Assembly: GCF_902150045.1 (NCBI RefSeq) | Contig: NZ_CABFVU010000002.1 | Location: 1,166,001-1,230,000 of the forward strand | Source of the DNA: Chitinophaga polysaccharea | GTDB taxonomy: Bacteria > Bacteroidota > Bacteroidia > Chitinophagales > Chitinophagaceae | Direction: 5' to 3' | DNA: 64,000 bases | In this document: piece by piece, positions 53,610 through 62,926 of the stretch | Numbering within the stretch: the first letter of the stretch is position 1 | Layout of the letters: each line of letters opens with the position of its first letter | Notes under the pieces: model-generated | Databases searched by the model: none | Told to the model about the DNA's origin: nothing | What the model saw: the letters and a program-made list of their open reading frames with translations, nothing else | Position numbers and translations under genes: made by a program

Positions 53610-55145
53610 ATGTTAAACAGGAACATGCATTTATTACTATTCACTATGCTGGCAGGGGCCTGTAGTAAAGGATCTACTACCGTTACTCCCGTTGATGTTG
53701 TACAAACACATACTTACTATGTGGCAGAAAACGGAGATAACTCCGCAGCCGGTACTATCAGTAAACCTGTGCGCAGCATTAACATTGCCCTGGCCAAAGC
53801 CCTGCCCGGCGATACAGTGTTGGTACGGGCAGGTACCTACCCGGAAAAGGTAGTATTCCCACGTTCAGGCCGGCTTGAAAAGCTGATCACTCTAAAAGCT
53901 TATCCCGGTGAAAAGGCCGTGATTGACGGCTCAGGAATGATTGTTACCGGCAGGGAAGCACTGGTAACGATCAGTAACACCAGCTATGTAGTGCTGGAGG
54001 GATTTGATATCTGCAACTTAAAAAGCAACGCGGCAGGCGCCAATGTGAATGGGATTACAGCAGATGCAGGAGCCGGCAATATCATCATCCGGAAAAATAA
54101 AATCTATAACATAGAACATAATGTAGATCCTTCGCAGGGCCGCAGCGGCCATGGTATTGAAATTATCGGGAACACGGCTGATGTGATGAAGAACATCCTC
54201 GTGGAAGATAATATCATTCATGACACTAAAACAGGTTACAGTGAGAATCTTACTATCAATGGTTATGTAGATGGATTTATAATCAGGAGGAACACCATTT
54301 ACAATACCGAAAACATTGGTATTGATGCGGCAGGCGGTTACGCGGCTAATACTAATCCTGCGTTTAACTATGCAAGGAATGGTGTGATCAGCGAAAATGA
54401 ACTGTACAACATTGATATGACCCGTGGGCCTGTGGGCGGCGTACATGGTCACGGCGCCATTGCTATTTACGTGGATGGTGCAAGGAACATTACCGTGGAA
54501 AGGAACCGCATTCATGAGGCCGACCGCGGCATTGGTATTGTAAGTGAGAATGATGCTTATCCTACCAGTAACTGTATTGTACGGAATAATTTCGTGTATA
54601 ACTGCTGGCGTACGGGTATTTATCTGGGTGGTTACCTGGGCTATACTTCGGGCGGTACACGTAATTGCTACGTGGTGAACAATACGCTCCTGTTCAATGA
54701 CCGGGAGCCGGGCGCTTTCGGCGAAATAGAGGGAGAGATCCGGCTTACCGAGCAATGCTTTGATAATGTGATCCGTAATAATATCGTATATGCGAGACCG
54801 GTAGATATATTTATACATAAGTACACCAATACCGGATCAGGCAATATCATCGACAATAATCTTTATTTCACCACCGGTACGCCGCAATGGATCTGGAATG
54901 GTACCAACACAAATATCATTACTGATTTTAATGCCTGGAAAACCACCTCCGGTACAGATGCTGCCTCGGTATATGGTACCGATCCGTTACTCATCAGTAC
55001 CACTGTGCCAGACCTGCATATTGCTGCCAGCTCACCTGCCCGTAATACGGGGATAGTTATTTCTGAGGCAGTGAACGGGAGTGTTGATATTGACGGTAAT
55101 GCACGTATCGTAAATAATAAGATCAGTAAAGGAGCACAGCAATGA
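53610..55145 (+). CDS. Right-handed beta-helix lipoprotein (module 2)
   Basis: A 511-aa protein with a short signal region and a possible lipid-anchored Cys18. It starts with a DUF1565-like segment (AENGDNSAAGTISKPVRSIN) and continues with many parallel beta-helix coils (IIRKNKIYNIEHN, VEDNIIHD, VERNRIHEADRGIGIV). The fold is shared with polysaccharide lyase families such as PL6, but I could not confirm catalytic Lys/Arg or calcium ligands, so enzyme activity is only possible. Start may be ATG 53610 or 53625. Confidence 0.78.
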   Translation: MLNRNMHLLLFTMLAGACSKGSTTVTPVDVVQTHTYYVAENGDNSAAGTISKPVRSINIALAKALPGDTVLVRAGTYPEKVVFPRSGRLEKLITLKAYPGEKAVIDGSGMIVTGREALVTISNTSYVVLEGFDICNLKSNAAGANVNGITADAGAGNIIIRKNKIYNIEHNVDPSQGRSGHGIEIIGNTADVMKNILVEDNIIHDTKTGYSENLTINGYVDGFIIRRNTIYNTENIGIDAAGGYAANTNPAFNYARNGVISENELYNIDMTRGPVGGVHGHGAIAIYVDGARNITVERNRIHEADRGIGIVSENDAYPTSNCIVRNNFVYNCWRTGIYLGGYLGYTSGGTRNCYVVNNTLLFNDREPGAFGEIEGEIRLTEQCFDNVIRNNIVYARPVDIFIHKYTNTGSGNIIDNNLYFTTGTPQWIWNGTNTNIITDFNAWKTTSGTDAASVYGTDPLLISTTVPDLHIAASSPARNTGIVISEAVNGSVDIDGNARIVNNKISKGAQQ

Positions 55146-55218
55146 TAAATCCCCTTTTTACGTGATTGATGATAACAGATTCTAATCGTAGATTGAAGTA
55201 ACCTAAATCTGTATCAAT

Positions 55219-55362
55219 ATGAAAAAGAAAATCACTTCAAAGCTGAAGCTCACAAAAATTACCGTGGCCAGTCTTAGCAAAGCACCACCGGAAAAAGGCA
55301 AAGACCGCTCGCTGCCAACTACGCAGTTTATTTCCTGCGGAGAAACTTTTTGGGTATGCTAA
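55219..55362 (+). CDS. Class I lanthipeptide-type precursor peptide (orphan)
   Basis: A 47-codon gene found by reading the gap by eye. The N-terminal part is Lys-rich with the LxLxKxTVAxL pattern (MKKKITSKLKLTKITVASLS) typical of Bacteroidota class I lanthipeptide leaders. The C-terminal third (residues 29-47) is Ser/Thr-rich with two cysteines at 40 and 47 and aromatic residues, as expected for a core that forms lanthionine rings. It is followed by a good terminator. No LanB/LanC-like genes are visible in the window, so modification would need enzymes encoded elsewhere. No function can be read from sequence; pinensins from Chitinophaga pinensis belong to this class. Confidence 0.72.
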   Translation: MKKKITSKLKLTKITVASLSKAPPEKGKDRSLPTTQFISCGETFWVC

Positions 55363-55404
55363 TAGCCGGATACCCAATGGCTAAAGTTTGTTTTAGTTGA
55401 ATTG

Positions 55405-55431
55405 AACCCGCTGTCACAGGCGGGTTCAGTG
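55405..55431 (+). terminator. Hairpin downstream of the lanthipeptide-like gene
   Basis: GAACCCGC pairs with GCGGGTTC around an 8-base loop, followed by AGTGTTTT. Its T-run is short, so strength is uncertain. Confidence 0.6.
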
Positions 55432-55478
55432 TTTTACTTCTTTGAAGAGCATCACGGTACCCTAATGCTTCCTCATAT

Positions 55479-56573
55479 TCAAAGTGCCGCCTCATACGCC
55501 GGGTAATCGGTATACCCGTGCGCAGCCCCTCCATAGTGTAATGCCCGGTCGGGTGGATTCAATGGCCAGTTGTTTTTCAGTCGTTCAGTAAGATCAGGAT
55601 TGGCTATAAATGGTTCTCCCCATGCAGCCAGGTCGATGATGCCGGTATTTAAATACTGCTCCGCTTTTTCCCGGTTCATACCACCTGCCAGGATGATCAC
55701 ACCATTGAATTGTTTCCTGAACCGGGCCATGAAGCCTTCCGGTAAGGCAAAGCTCCCTCTTGATTGCTGATCCATGATATGGATGTAAGCGATGTTCCGC
55801 TTGCCGAGTTCAGTGGCAAGATATTGATAAGTAGCTTCCAGTTCGTCGTAGTGCGGCATTTCATGCAGGCCGCCATAGGGAGTAAGACGGATCGCGGTTT
55901 TCTCTGCGCCGATGTTGGCAATACACGCATCGATGGCTTCGAGCAGGAAGCGGCTGCGGTTAATAATGCTGCCGCCATATTCATCTGTACGGTTATTCAC
56001 AAAAGGATTCAGGAACTGCTCAATGAGATAGCCGTTGGCGCCATGCAGCTCTACACCGTCGAAGCCTGCTTTCACCGCATTGGCGGCGGCATTGGCAAAA
56101 TCCTGTACCACTGCCTTTACACCTTCTGTAGTTAATGCTACCGGAACGGAGCAGGTTACAAATGCTTCCCGGCCGTTTTCATCATAACCCCATGCATGCG
56201 AGTTGGCTGCCTGGATGCTTGATGCGCCTACCGGTGCAATACCACCGGGTTGATTGCTGGTATGTGATACGCGACCCACATGCCATAACTGTGTGAATAT
56301 TTTGCTGCCTGCCGCATGAGCGGCGCTGGTAACCAGTTTCCAGCCTTCCACCTGCTCCGGCGCGAATAACCCGGGAATATGTAATACACCCGATGCCGTA
56401 GGGGAGATGGAAGTGCCTTCCGTGACAATGAGCCCTGCGTTGGTACGTTGACGATAGTACAGCGCATTCATTTCATTGGGAATCCCGTTGGGGTTCCTGG
56501 CGCGCGTCATAGGCGCCATCACGATCCTGTTCTTTAATGCCAGGCTTTTGCCGGTATATGGTTCAAATAACAT
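55479..56573 (-). CDS. Old Yellow Enzyme family alkene reductase (second copy)
   Basis: A 364-aa FMN enzyme of the NemA/OYE type that reduces activated alkenes or nitro-compounds with NAD(P)H. Visible motifs are NRIVMAPMTRARN near the start, QLWHVGRVSHTSNQPGG, and FDGVELHGANGYLIEQFLNPFVNNRTDEYGGS. I use ATG 56573 because the sequence before it is not family-like. It overlaps the upstream OYE gene by 11 bp. The pair likely arose by duplication but has diverged. Confidence 0.9.
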   Translation of the reverse strand: MLFEPYTGKSLALKNRIVMAPMTRARNPNGIPNEMNALYYRQRTNAGLIVTEGTSISPTASGVLHIPGLFAPEQVEGWKLVTSAAHAAGSKIFTQLWHVGRVSHTSNQPGGIAPVGASSIQAANSHAWGYDENGREAFVTCSVPVALTTEGVKAVVQDFANAAANAVKAGFDGVELHGANGYLIEQFLNPFVNNRTDEYGGSIINRSRFLLEAIDACIANIGAEKTAIRLTPYGGLHEMPHYDELEATYQYLATELGKRNIAYIHIMDQQSRGSFALPEGFMARFRKQFNGVIILAGGMNREKAEQYLNTGIIDLAAWGEPFIANPDLTERLKNNWPLNPPDRALHYGGAAHGYTDYPAYEAAL

Positions 56574-57681
56574 CTGCTGTTTTTTTAATGGTAGGATAAT
56601 CTGTGTAACCTGCTGCGCCGCCACCAAAGAATGTAGATCTGTCGGGCTCATTTAATGGCAGCTGGTGCTGCAGCCGGTAGGGAAGGTCCGGGTTGGCAAT
56701 GAATGGACGGCCAAAGGCAATAAGATCTGCCCATCCTTTCTGTAATGCTTCCCCGGCCCTGGCAACAGTATATTTACCGGCGTAGATGAGCGTACCCGTG
56801 AAAGCTTTCCTGTACGCTTCCTTGAATGCCACCGGCATCACCGGGGCATTGTCCCAATCGGCTTCAGCAATGTGGATATACGCAATGCCAATATCGTTCA
56901 GCACTTTTGCAGCGGCAATGTAGGTTTCTTCCGGGTGGTCGTCCATGGCGCCCATCAGCGTAGTTAAAGGCGCCTGCCGCACGCCTACACGGTCTTTCCC
57001 GATGGCATTGGCTACAGCAGTTGCCACTTCTTTCAGAAACCGCAAACGGTTTTCCAGGGAACCGCCATATTCATCTGTACGATGATTGGTTTGTGAGTCG
57101 ATAAACTGCTCAATCAGGTAACCGTTGGCGCCATGCAACTCCACACCGTCAAAGCCGGCGGCAATAGCATTTTTAGCCGCCTGCGCAAACTCATTGATGA
57201 TAGCTTTGATTTCAGGCTTTGTTAGCTCGCGGGGCATAGAGTGCTGCACCATTTCTCCGGCCCCGGCTTCAGGCCCTTTGCCTGCCGGATCGGCAAATAC
57301 TTTCACGCCTTCTGCGAGGATAGCGGAAGGCGCCACCGGGGCAGCCCCGTTTTCCTGGATGGAAATATGCGATACCCGGCCTACATGCCATAGTTGTGCG
57401 AAGATGAGCCCGTTATTGGCATGCACCGCATCCGTTACCTGTTTCCAGCCGGTTATCTGGTCCTGGGTGTATATACCCGGCGTCCAGGCATATCCCTGGC
57501 CCTGCCGGCTGATTTGTGTGCCTTCTGATATCAGCAACCCGGCGCCGGTCCGCTGACTGTAATATTCGGCCATCTGTGAAGTGGCTACATCGCCACGGGC
57601 GGCCCTGGACCTGGTCATCGGCGGCATTACTATCCTGTTTTTCAAGTGAAGCCCGCCTAGTTTATAATCTGTAAAAAGCAT
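56563..57681 (-). CDS. Old Yellow Enzyme family alkene reductase (first copy)
   Basis: A 372-aa FMN-dependent oxidoreductase with NRIVMPPMTRSRA, the active-site QLWHVGRVSH, FDGVELHGANGYLIEQF and RTDEYGGSLENRLRF motifs. The start is ATG 57681; the upstream codon at 57732 adds an unconserved stretch. It is transcribed divergently from a LysR gene, the common arrangement for regulated OYE genes. Confidence 0.92.
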   Translation of the reverse strand: MLFTDYKLGGLHLKNRIVMPPMTRSRAARGDVATSQMAEYYSQRTGAGLLISEGTQISRQGQGYAWTPGIYTQDQITGWKQVTDAVHANNGLIFAQLWHVGRVSHISIQENGAAPVAPSAILAEGVKVFADPAGKGPEAGAGEMVQHSMPRELTKPEIKAIINEFAQAAKNAIAAGFDGVELHGANGYLIEQFIDSQTNHRTDEYGGSLENRLRFLKEVATAVANAIGKDRVGVRQAPLTTLMGAMDDHPEETYIAAAKVLNDIGIAYIHIAEADWDNAPVMPVAFKEAYRKAFTGTLIYAGKYTVARAGEALQKGWADLIAFGRPFIANPDLPYRLQHQLPLNEPDRSTFFGGGAAGYTDYPTIKKTADVI

Positions 57682-57726
57682 TGTTTTCGCATTTTGATAA
57701 AGCAAAATTCCCTTAAAAAGTATTAT

Positions 57727-57770
57727 TATCATAATTATTTAACTTATACCTTTGTATCATAAAAATGATA
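57727..57770. promoter_or_regulatory. LysR promoter and putative operator
   Basis: TACCTTTG at 57747-57754 is a -7 box for the LysR gene. Just after it is a perfect palindrome, TATCAT-AAAA-ATGATA (57755-57770), and a further TATCAT half-site lies at 57727-57732. These fit a LysR operator for autoregulation and control of the divergent OYE operon, though the operator is inferred. Confidence 0.5.
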
Positions 57771-57775
57771 ATGAT

Positions 57776-58711
57776 ATGGGACTCAACCTGGAATGGCTCC
57801 GTACCTTCAAATCCATTTATGAGCAGGGCTCGCTTACAGGAGCGGCGCAGGAGCTTTTTATCTCGCAACCTGGCGTAAGCCTGCACCTCAATTCCCTGGA
57901 AGCATATACCGGCTATAAACTGTTCGACCGCTCCGCCAAAAAACTGGTGCCTACAGAAAGAGGCAAGGTGATCTACAACTTTATAGAGGAACCTTTACTT
58001 AAACTGGAAAATGCAGAACAGCTTTTCCACAAAAGCACAAAAGCCGACAGGGCCACTATCAGCATAGGTATGTGTTTTGAAACATTTCAGTATACGTTGG
58101 AGAAATATATTGCCAGGCTGCCATTTAATGTGATCATCAAGTTCGGTGATTATCCACAGATGATCAACGATCTTGATAAAGGCCTGCTGGACCTCATCAT
58201 TACGCCACAGAAAGGGGATCAGAAAAACCTGGAGTTTAAACCGTTTTCCAAAGAAAGGATCGTACTGGTAGCCGACGGGAAAACAGATGTGAAACCACTG
58301 CTCGCATTATTAAAGAAGAAGGATATCAAAGCTGCGGAGAACTGGCTGAAGGAGCAGTTGTGGTATAGTACCGCCGCAGATATGGAGCACCTGAAACGTT
58401 TCTGGCAGCATAACTTCCGCCACCACATGGATTTCAAACCCAATTATATTGTTCCCAACATCTGCTCTATTGTTCGTTGCCTCAGCGGGGGAACAGGTTT
58501 CTCCGTGGTGCCCGATTTTTTATGCACACAGGAAATTGAAACAGGTGCCATGAAACTGGTATGGGAAGGTGAACCGGCAATGGAAAATACATTGTATTTC
58601 GGCACCCGGAAAAAAACAATGTACGCCGGCGAAATAGACCAGGTACAGCAGATCTTTACCAAAGAATTCCGCAGGCCTTCACTCGTGAATAGTAACGCCC
58701 GGCGTAACTAA
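57776..58711 (+). CDS. LysR-family transcriptional regulator
   Basis: A 311-aa regulator with the LysR HTH (about residues 2-62, EWLRTFKSIYEQGSLTGAAQELFISQPGVSLHLNSLE) and a substrate-binding domain of the PBP2 type (about 90-300). I use ATG 57776 (MGLNLEWLRTF), which starts the conserved HTH, rather than the upstream in-frame codon. It is divergent from the OYE genes and probably controls them; the inducer is unknown. Its 3' end overlaps the convergent AraC-type gene by 33 bp. Confidence 0.9.
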   Translation: MGLNLEWLRTFKSIYEQGSLTGAAQELFISQPGVSLHLNSLEAYTGYKLFDRSAKKLVPTERGKVIYNFIEEPLLKLENAEQLFHKSTKADRATISIGMCFETFQYTLEKYIARLPFNVIIKFGDYPQMINDLDKGLLDLIITPQKGDQKNLEFKPFSKERIVLVADGKTDVKPLLALLKKKDIKAAENWLKEQLWYSTAADMEHLKRFWQHNFRHHMDFKPNYIVPNICSIVRCLSGGTGFSVVPDFLCTQEIETGAMKLVWEGEPAMENTLYFGTRKKTMYAGEIDQVQQIFTKEFRRPSLVNSNARRN

Positions 58712-59791
58712 CGATTTAATATATTCGGTAGGTGTAAGACCGGTAATCTTTTTGAAATACTGGTTGAAGGATGATTTGGCCTTAAAGCCGCAATCATACG
58801 CCAGTGTAAGCACATTCACCGGTAGTGCTTTTTCATTCATGAAACGGATCTGTTCCATGGCCCTCCTGATTCGCCATTCATTGATATACTGGTAGAACGA
58901 TTTGCCTGCATAACTGTTCAGCGTTTCGGAAATATGATATTTGCTGATACCTGCTCCCTGAGCGAGTTTGTCGAGGTTTAACGCTGCATCTGTATATATC
59001 CTGGTTTTATGAAGATGTGCTTCCAGCACCTGTAGCACCTGCCGCTGTTCTTCAGCACTGAGCTGCATTTTGCGGGCAGGAGGTATCTCCGCCGTTCCGG
59101 GAGGCGCCTCTGCTTTCACCGTCTGTAAGCCTATAATCCCTACATATTTGTACCGGATGATCACCAGGCACACTACTAACAGCAACGAGTATACGATATC
59201 CCTGCAGATAATATTGTACGAACCATGCAGCATATGAAGTGATTGCGCCGTTTTAAATCCCAGCGAAATAATACTTATAATACCCAGCAGGTAACTGATA
59301 CTGTTGATCAGCTTCTTCTCCTGCGGCATATCAGTTAACTGCTTTGCAATACGGAGCGACAACGCCGGGAAAAGGAAGCCCGGTATCATCATCATCCACG
59401 TAGTGCTTTCATTATAATAATACAACACGGCATGGCCTGCATCGGCAGACCACATCAGCACACATACTACTGTAAGATAACCCACCGCACCAAATATAAA
59501 TGGCAGGAAAACATACCAGCGGGAAGCGGGAATGAATGCTGCATCCCGGCGCTGGCAAGCGTACAGGTACAACAATGGCCCGTAACAAAAACCGATAAAG
59601 GTATTCATCTGCGTACGCACTTCATGATCGTCCACAAACGAATAGATACAGAATTTAATAGCAAGATGCGCAGCAATACTGCACAACAATAAGATCAGCA
59701 GGAAGTCGGCCTTGCTGCGCAGTTTACTGCTGCTTAGCAAAGCTACTGCGGTTAGCGCCTGAAAAGCTCCGATGGCAATAACATATATCAT
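58679..59791 (-). CDS. AraC-type regulator with membrane-embedded N-terminus
   Basis: A 370-aa protein. The first 200 residues have six or seven hydrophobic segments with short loops, and the C-terminal 100 residues are an AraC HTH domain (about 265-365) including LDKLAQGAGISKYHISETLNSYAGKSFYQYINEWRI and LAYDCGFKAKSSFNQYFKKITGLTPTEYI. This arrangement is a one-component membrane sensor that binds DNA directly. The start is taken at ATG 59791; the frame remains open upstream but is less hydrophobic there. Confidence 0.88.
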   Translation of the reverse strand: MIYVIAIGAFQALTAVALLSSSKLRSKADFLLILLLCSIAAHLAIKFCIYSFVDDHEVRTQMNTFIGFCYGPLLYLYACQRRDAAFIPASRWYVFLPFIFGAVGYLTVVCVLMWSADAGHAVLYYYNESTTWMMMIPGFLFPALSLRIAKQLTDMPQEKKLINSISYLLGIISIISLGFKTAQSLHMLHGSYNIICRDIVYSLLLVVCLVIIRYKYVGIIGLQTVKAEAPPGTAEIPPARKMQLSAEEQRQVLQVLEAHLHKTRIYTDAALNLDKLAQGAGISKYHISETLNSYAGKSFYQYINEWRIRRAMEQIRFMNEKALPVNVLTLAYDCGFKAKSSFNQYFKKITGLTPTEYIKSLVTPGVTIHE

Positions 59792-60020
59792 AGTGCGGAT
59801 ATGCCACCGAAAGTATAAAACCAATATTACCACAATGTTAAACCTGCCGGTTCCGCCAGTTGCAGCTCCATTGGTAATGATTTCGTAACACAGGTTAAGG
59901 CACTGGTTTTCAATAAAAGTGAGTACGTTTAAACCGAAAGATACGTATACACGTAGCAGTAGTTGGATGCGGTCGAACGCATCATCAGCAATCCCCACTT
60001 TTGCTGAAAAATACCTTCAT

Positions 60021-62897
60021 ATGGATCGCATCTTTATACCATTAAAACGTAGCCGCTGCTGCACATTACTGCTTCTGCTAGTAATAACAGGCGCGGCAAA
60101 GGCACAAACCATTAAAGGAATCATCAACGGAAGGGAAGGTCATCTGCCCGGCGCCTCCGTGCAAACTGCAGGCAACAAACAAGGTACAGCCACCGATTTA
60201 AATGGGGCATTCACTTTAAACGTACACGCCACCGGTAAAGTAACCTTGCTGGTATCTTATATAGGGCATGAAACACAAACAGTGGAGCTTACGGTAAAAC
60301 CAGGTATCAACGATGCCGGCAACATCGTCCTGGCGCCCACCGGCGGTAAACTGGGGGAAGTGCTGGTAAAGGGTACCATGGCGCCTTCCACCGTAAAGGC
60401 GCTCAGTATTAAAAAGAATTCCCTCGCTATCATGGATGTTATCGCGGCAGATGCCATAGGGAAATTGCCGGATCGCAACGCGGCAGAAGCAGTACAACGT
60501 ATACAGGGCGTGGCAGTGGCCCGCTACCACGGAGAAGCGGATGCCGCTACGGTAAGAGGTACACCCTTCGCGTGGACATCCACCCTTTTCAACGGCAGCC
60601 GCCTGCCCAGCGCCAATGTACTGGGCAACCGTAACTCTGTACTCGATGCGGTACCTTCAGAAATTATCCAGTACGTACAGGTGGCCAAGGCCATCACACC
60701 GGATATGGAGGGCGATGCTATCGGCGGTTCCATAAACTTCATTACCCGCACCGCTCCTGCTAAAAGAACGCTTAATGTAAGCGCGGCCGGTGGGTATAAT
60801 ACTTTTTCAAAAGATGCAACCTATAATGCATCACTCGTGTACGGCGACCGCTTTTTCAAAGACAAACTGGGCGTGATGATTGCCGGCGCCATCTGGGACC
60901 GCCAATGGGGAACGGATGCCTTTGAAGTGGCCTACAATACGGCTTTGCCCGATCCTGCCCAGCAGAAGTCCATCAGTACCGTTATGCTTAAACGGTATAT
61001 GGGGAAACGCCAGACCTATGGCGCTAACGCTGGACTGGAATACAGGTTTAACTCCTCCAATAAAATATTCTTCCGCGGACTGATGGATAAGTTTAACGAT
61101 ATACGCCCGGTATACGAATCCTATGTAGATTACAATAACAGCCGCTACCAGTATAACTATCGCTACTCCTATTATCAGACAGTGCTTAACGGCGGAGAAC
61201 TTGGCGGCGAGCACCAGTTGTCGTCCAAAGTAAAAATGGACTGGGCTATCAGCGACTACTATACGAAATATTTTCTTGAAACACCACCCACCAATAGTAA
61301 TAAAGGACTGCCCATTGCTACTTTCCGCCAGAAAATAACCGGCGGGTTTAATAATCTTTCTGCAGATGGTAAACGGTACTGGGGCTTCGATTCTCCGGGA
61401 GGTATTGGCGGCGACCCGCTGCACTTTGATGCCGGTGTAAAAAACAGCGGGGAAGTAATGGATCCTGCAAAGCTTACACTGCAACAGCTGGTGATTGCTC
61501 AGCTGGATACAAAAGAAGAAGATAAAACCGCACAGCTGAATTTTAAGGTGAGCGCATCTTCCAGGGTAAACCTGAAGTTCGGCGCCAAATACCGCCATAA
61601 AGACCGCGCCGGTATGTATGGTTCCAACATCGTATACCTGCCGGGCGCAGCATTGGGTGTTCCAAATTCACCAGGCCTGTTGCCGCTGAATACATTGCAA
61701 ACCACCGATTTCCCCGTTCGAGGCGGTTTCTTCCAGGGCCTGAAAGGGAACTACGATCAGTTTATGATAGATCCCCTCACCAAACAACAGTTGTTTGATT
61801 TATATGATACTGCCACGCTACGTAAGAACGGCTTCGCAGATTATACCTCGAAATCCAATGCCACCAACATTTATACGGGCACGGAAAATGTAGCTGCAGC
61901 CTATGCGATGGCAGAAGTGGATGTGACAGATAAACTGAAAATGATTGCCGGTGTGAGAAATGAATATACCACATTCACCCTGCATGGCTCAAAGGCTACA
62001 GCAGAAGGCTCGCCGAAACAAACAGTCATTACGCCGGCTACGGTAAAAAACAATTACAATGCCCTGCTGCCTATGCTGCATCTTAAATACAGCATCAACG
62101 ACCAGGCTAACCTGCGTGCAGCCTATACCCGTACTTTTATCCGTCCTAACTTCACCGATCTCACCCCGGGTGAATCTGTGGACAATACAGGTTCCAATGT
62201 AACCATCACCAAAGGAAACCCTGATCTGCAGCCTACCTTCTCCAATAACTTCGACCTGATGGGGGAATACTATTTTAAAAATATTGGTCTCATTTCCGGC
62301 GGTGTTTTTTATAAACAGATCAGCCATGTGATTTTTGCAGATAAAAATTACTATGTGGAGAATGGGGTGAATTATGTGGTAGCACAGGCAAAGAACCTGA
62401 ATAATGCTTCCCTGGCCGGACTGGAAGCAGGTATCAACAAACGGTTCGATTTTCTGCCAGGTATCCTCAGTGGGTTAGGCGCAGAGCTGAACTATACTTT
62501 TATTAATTCAACCGTTGAAGTGCCGAGAACCATAAGTGGAAATAAGATCACTGATAAAACCAGCTTGCCTAACCAATCGCGCCATCTATTTAACAGTATC
62601 CTCTTTTATGAGCGTAAAGGCGTCATGATCCGCGTTGCCGGTAACTATCGCGGCGCTTCGGTGGAAACCATCAACCAGCAGCTGGGTAAGGACTTCTATA
62701 TCTGGACAGATAAGAATTTTACTGTAGATGCCTCTGCCACTGTGAACATCACTTCCAAAATACGGGTGTTTGCCGAGCTCAATAATATCACTAACGAACC
62801 GCTGAAAACCTATATGGGCGATAAACGGCGTGTAGCCGCAGAAGAATGGTATGGAAGTCGCGGCCAGGCCGGTATCCGCTGGGATATCATCAAATAA
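60021..62897 (+). CDS. TonB-dependent receptor
   Basis: A 958-aa outer-membrane receptor with a signal peptide (LLLLLVITGAAKAQ), a carboxypeptidase-regulatory-like domain (about 29-110), a plug with LPDRNAAEAVQRIQGVAVARYHGEAD and a C-terminal barrel ending near the window's last 1.2 kb. The plug resembles the Caulobacter/Sphingomonad-type receptors (KxxxAIxDVIAADAIGKLPDRN). It is not a SusC protein and has no STN domain. I start at ATG 60021; the open frame from 59919 is antisense to the AraC-type gene region. It lies 29 bp before the phosphatase, so they are probably co-transcribed. Confidence 0.92.
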   Translation: MDRIFIPLKRSRCCTLLLLLVITGAAKAQTIKGIINGREGHLPGASVQTAGNKQGTATDLNGAFTLNVHATGKVTLLVSYIGHETQTVELTVKPGINDAGNIVLAPTGGKLGEVLVKGTMAPSTVKALSIKKNSLAIMDVIAADAIGKLPDRNAAEAVQRIQGVAVARYHGEADAATVRGTPFAWTSTLFNGSRLPSANVLGNRNSVLDAVPSEIIQYVQVAKAITPDMEGDAIGGSINFITRTAPAKRTLNVSAAGGYNTFSKDATYNASLVYGDRFFKDKLGVMIAGAIWDRQWGTDAFEVAYNTALPDPAQQKSISTVMLKRYMGKRQTYGANAGLEYRFNSSNKIFFRGLMDKFNDIRPVYESYVDYNNSRYQYNYRYSYYQTVLNGGELGGEHQLSSKVKMDWAISDYYTKYFLETPPTNSNKGLPIATFRQKITGGFNNLSADGKRYWGFDSPGGIGGDPLHFDAGVKNSGEVMDPAKLTLQQLVIAQLDTKEEDKTAQLNFKVSASSRVNLKFGAKYRHKDRAGMYGSNIVYLPGAALGVPNSPGLLPLNTLQTTDFPVRGGFFQGLKGNYDQFMIDPLTKQQLFDLYDTATLRKNGFADYTSKSNATNIYTGTENVAAAYAMAEVDVTDKLKMIAGVRNEYTTFTLHGSKATAEGSPKQTVITPATVKNNYNALLPMLHLKYSINDQANLRAAYTRTFIRPNFTDLTPGESVDNTGSNVTITKGNPDLQPTFSNNFDLMGEYYFKNIGLISGGVFYKQISHVIFADKNYYVENGVNYVVAQAKNLNNASLAGLEAGINKRFDFLPGILSGLGAELNYTFINSTVEVPRTISGNKITDKTSLPNQSRHLFNSILFYERKGVMIRVAGNYRGASVETINQQLGKDFYIWTDKNFTVDASATVNITSKIRVFAELNNITNEPLKTYMGDKRRVAAEEWYGSRGQAGIRWDIIK

Positions 62898-62926
62898 TTC
62901 ATCTTTCAAAAAATAACAAACAACAT

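Noticed and set aside
59792-60020. N-terminal extensions of the TonB receptor and AraC-type genes in the shared gap
   Set aside because: Both upstream extensions overlap each other and lack family sequence; the inner ATG codons give signal peptide or membrane starts.
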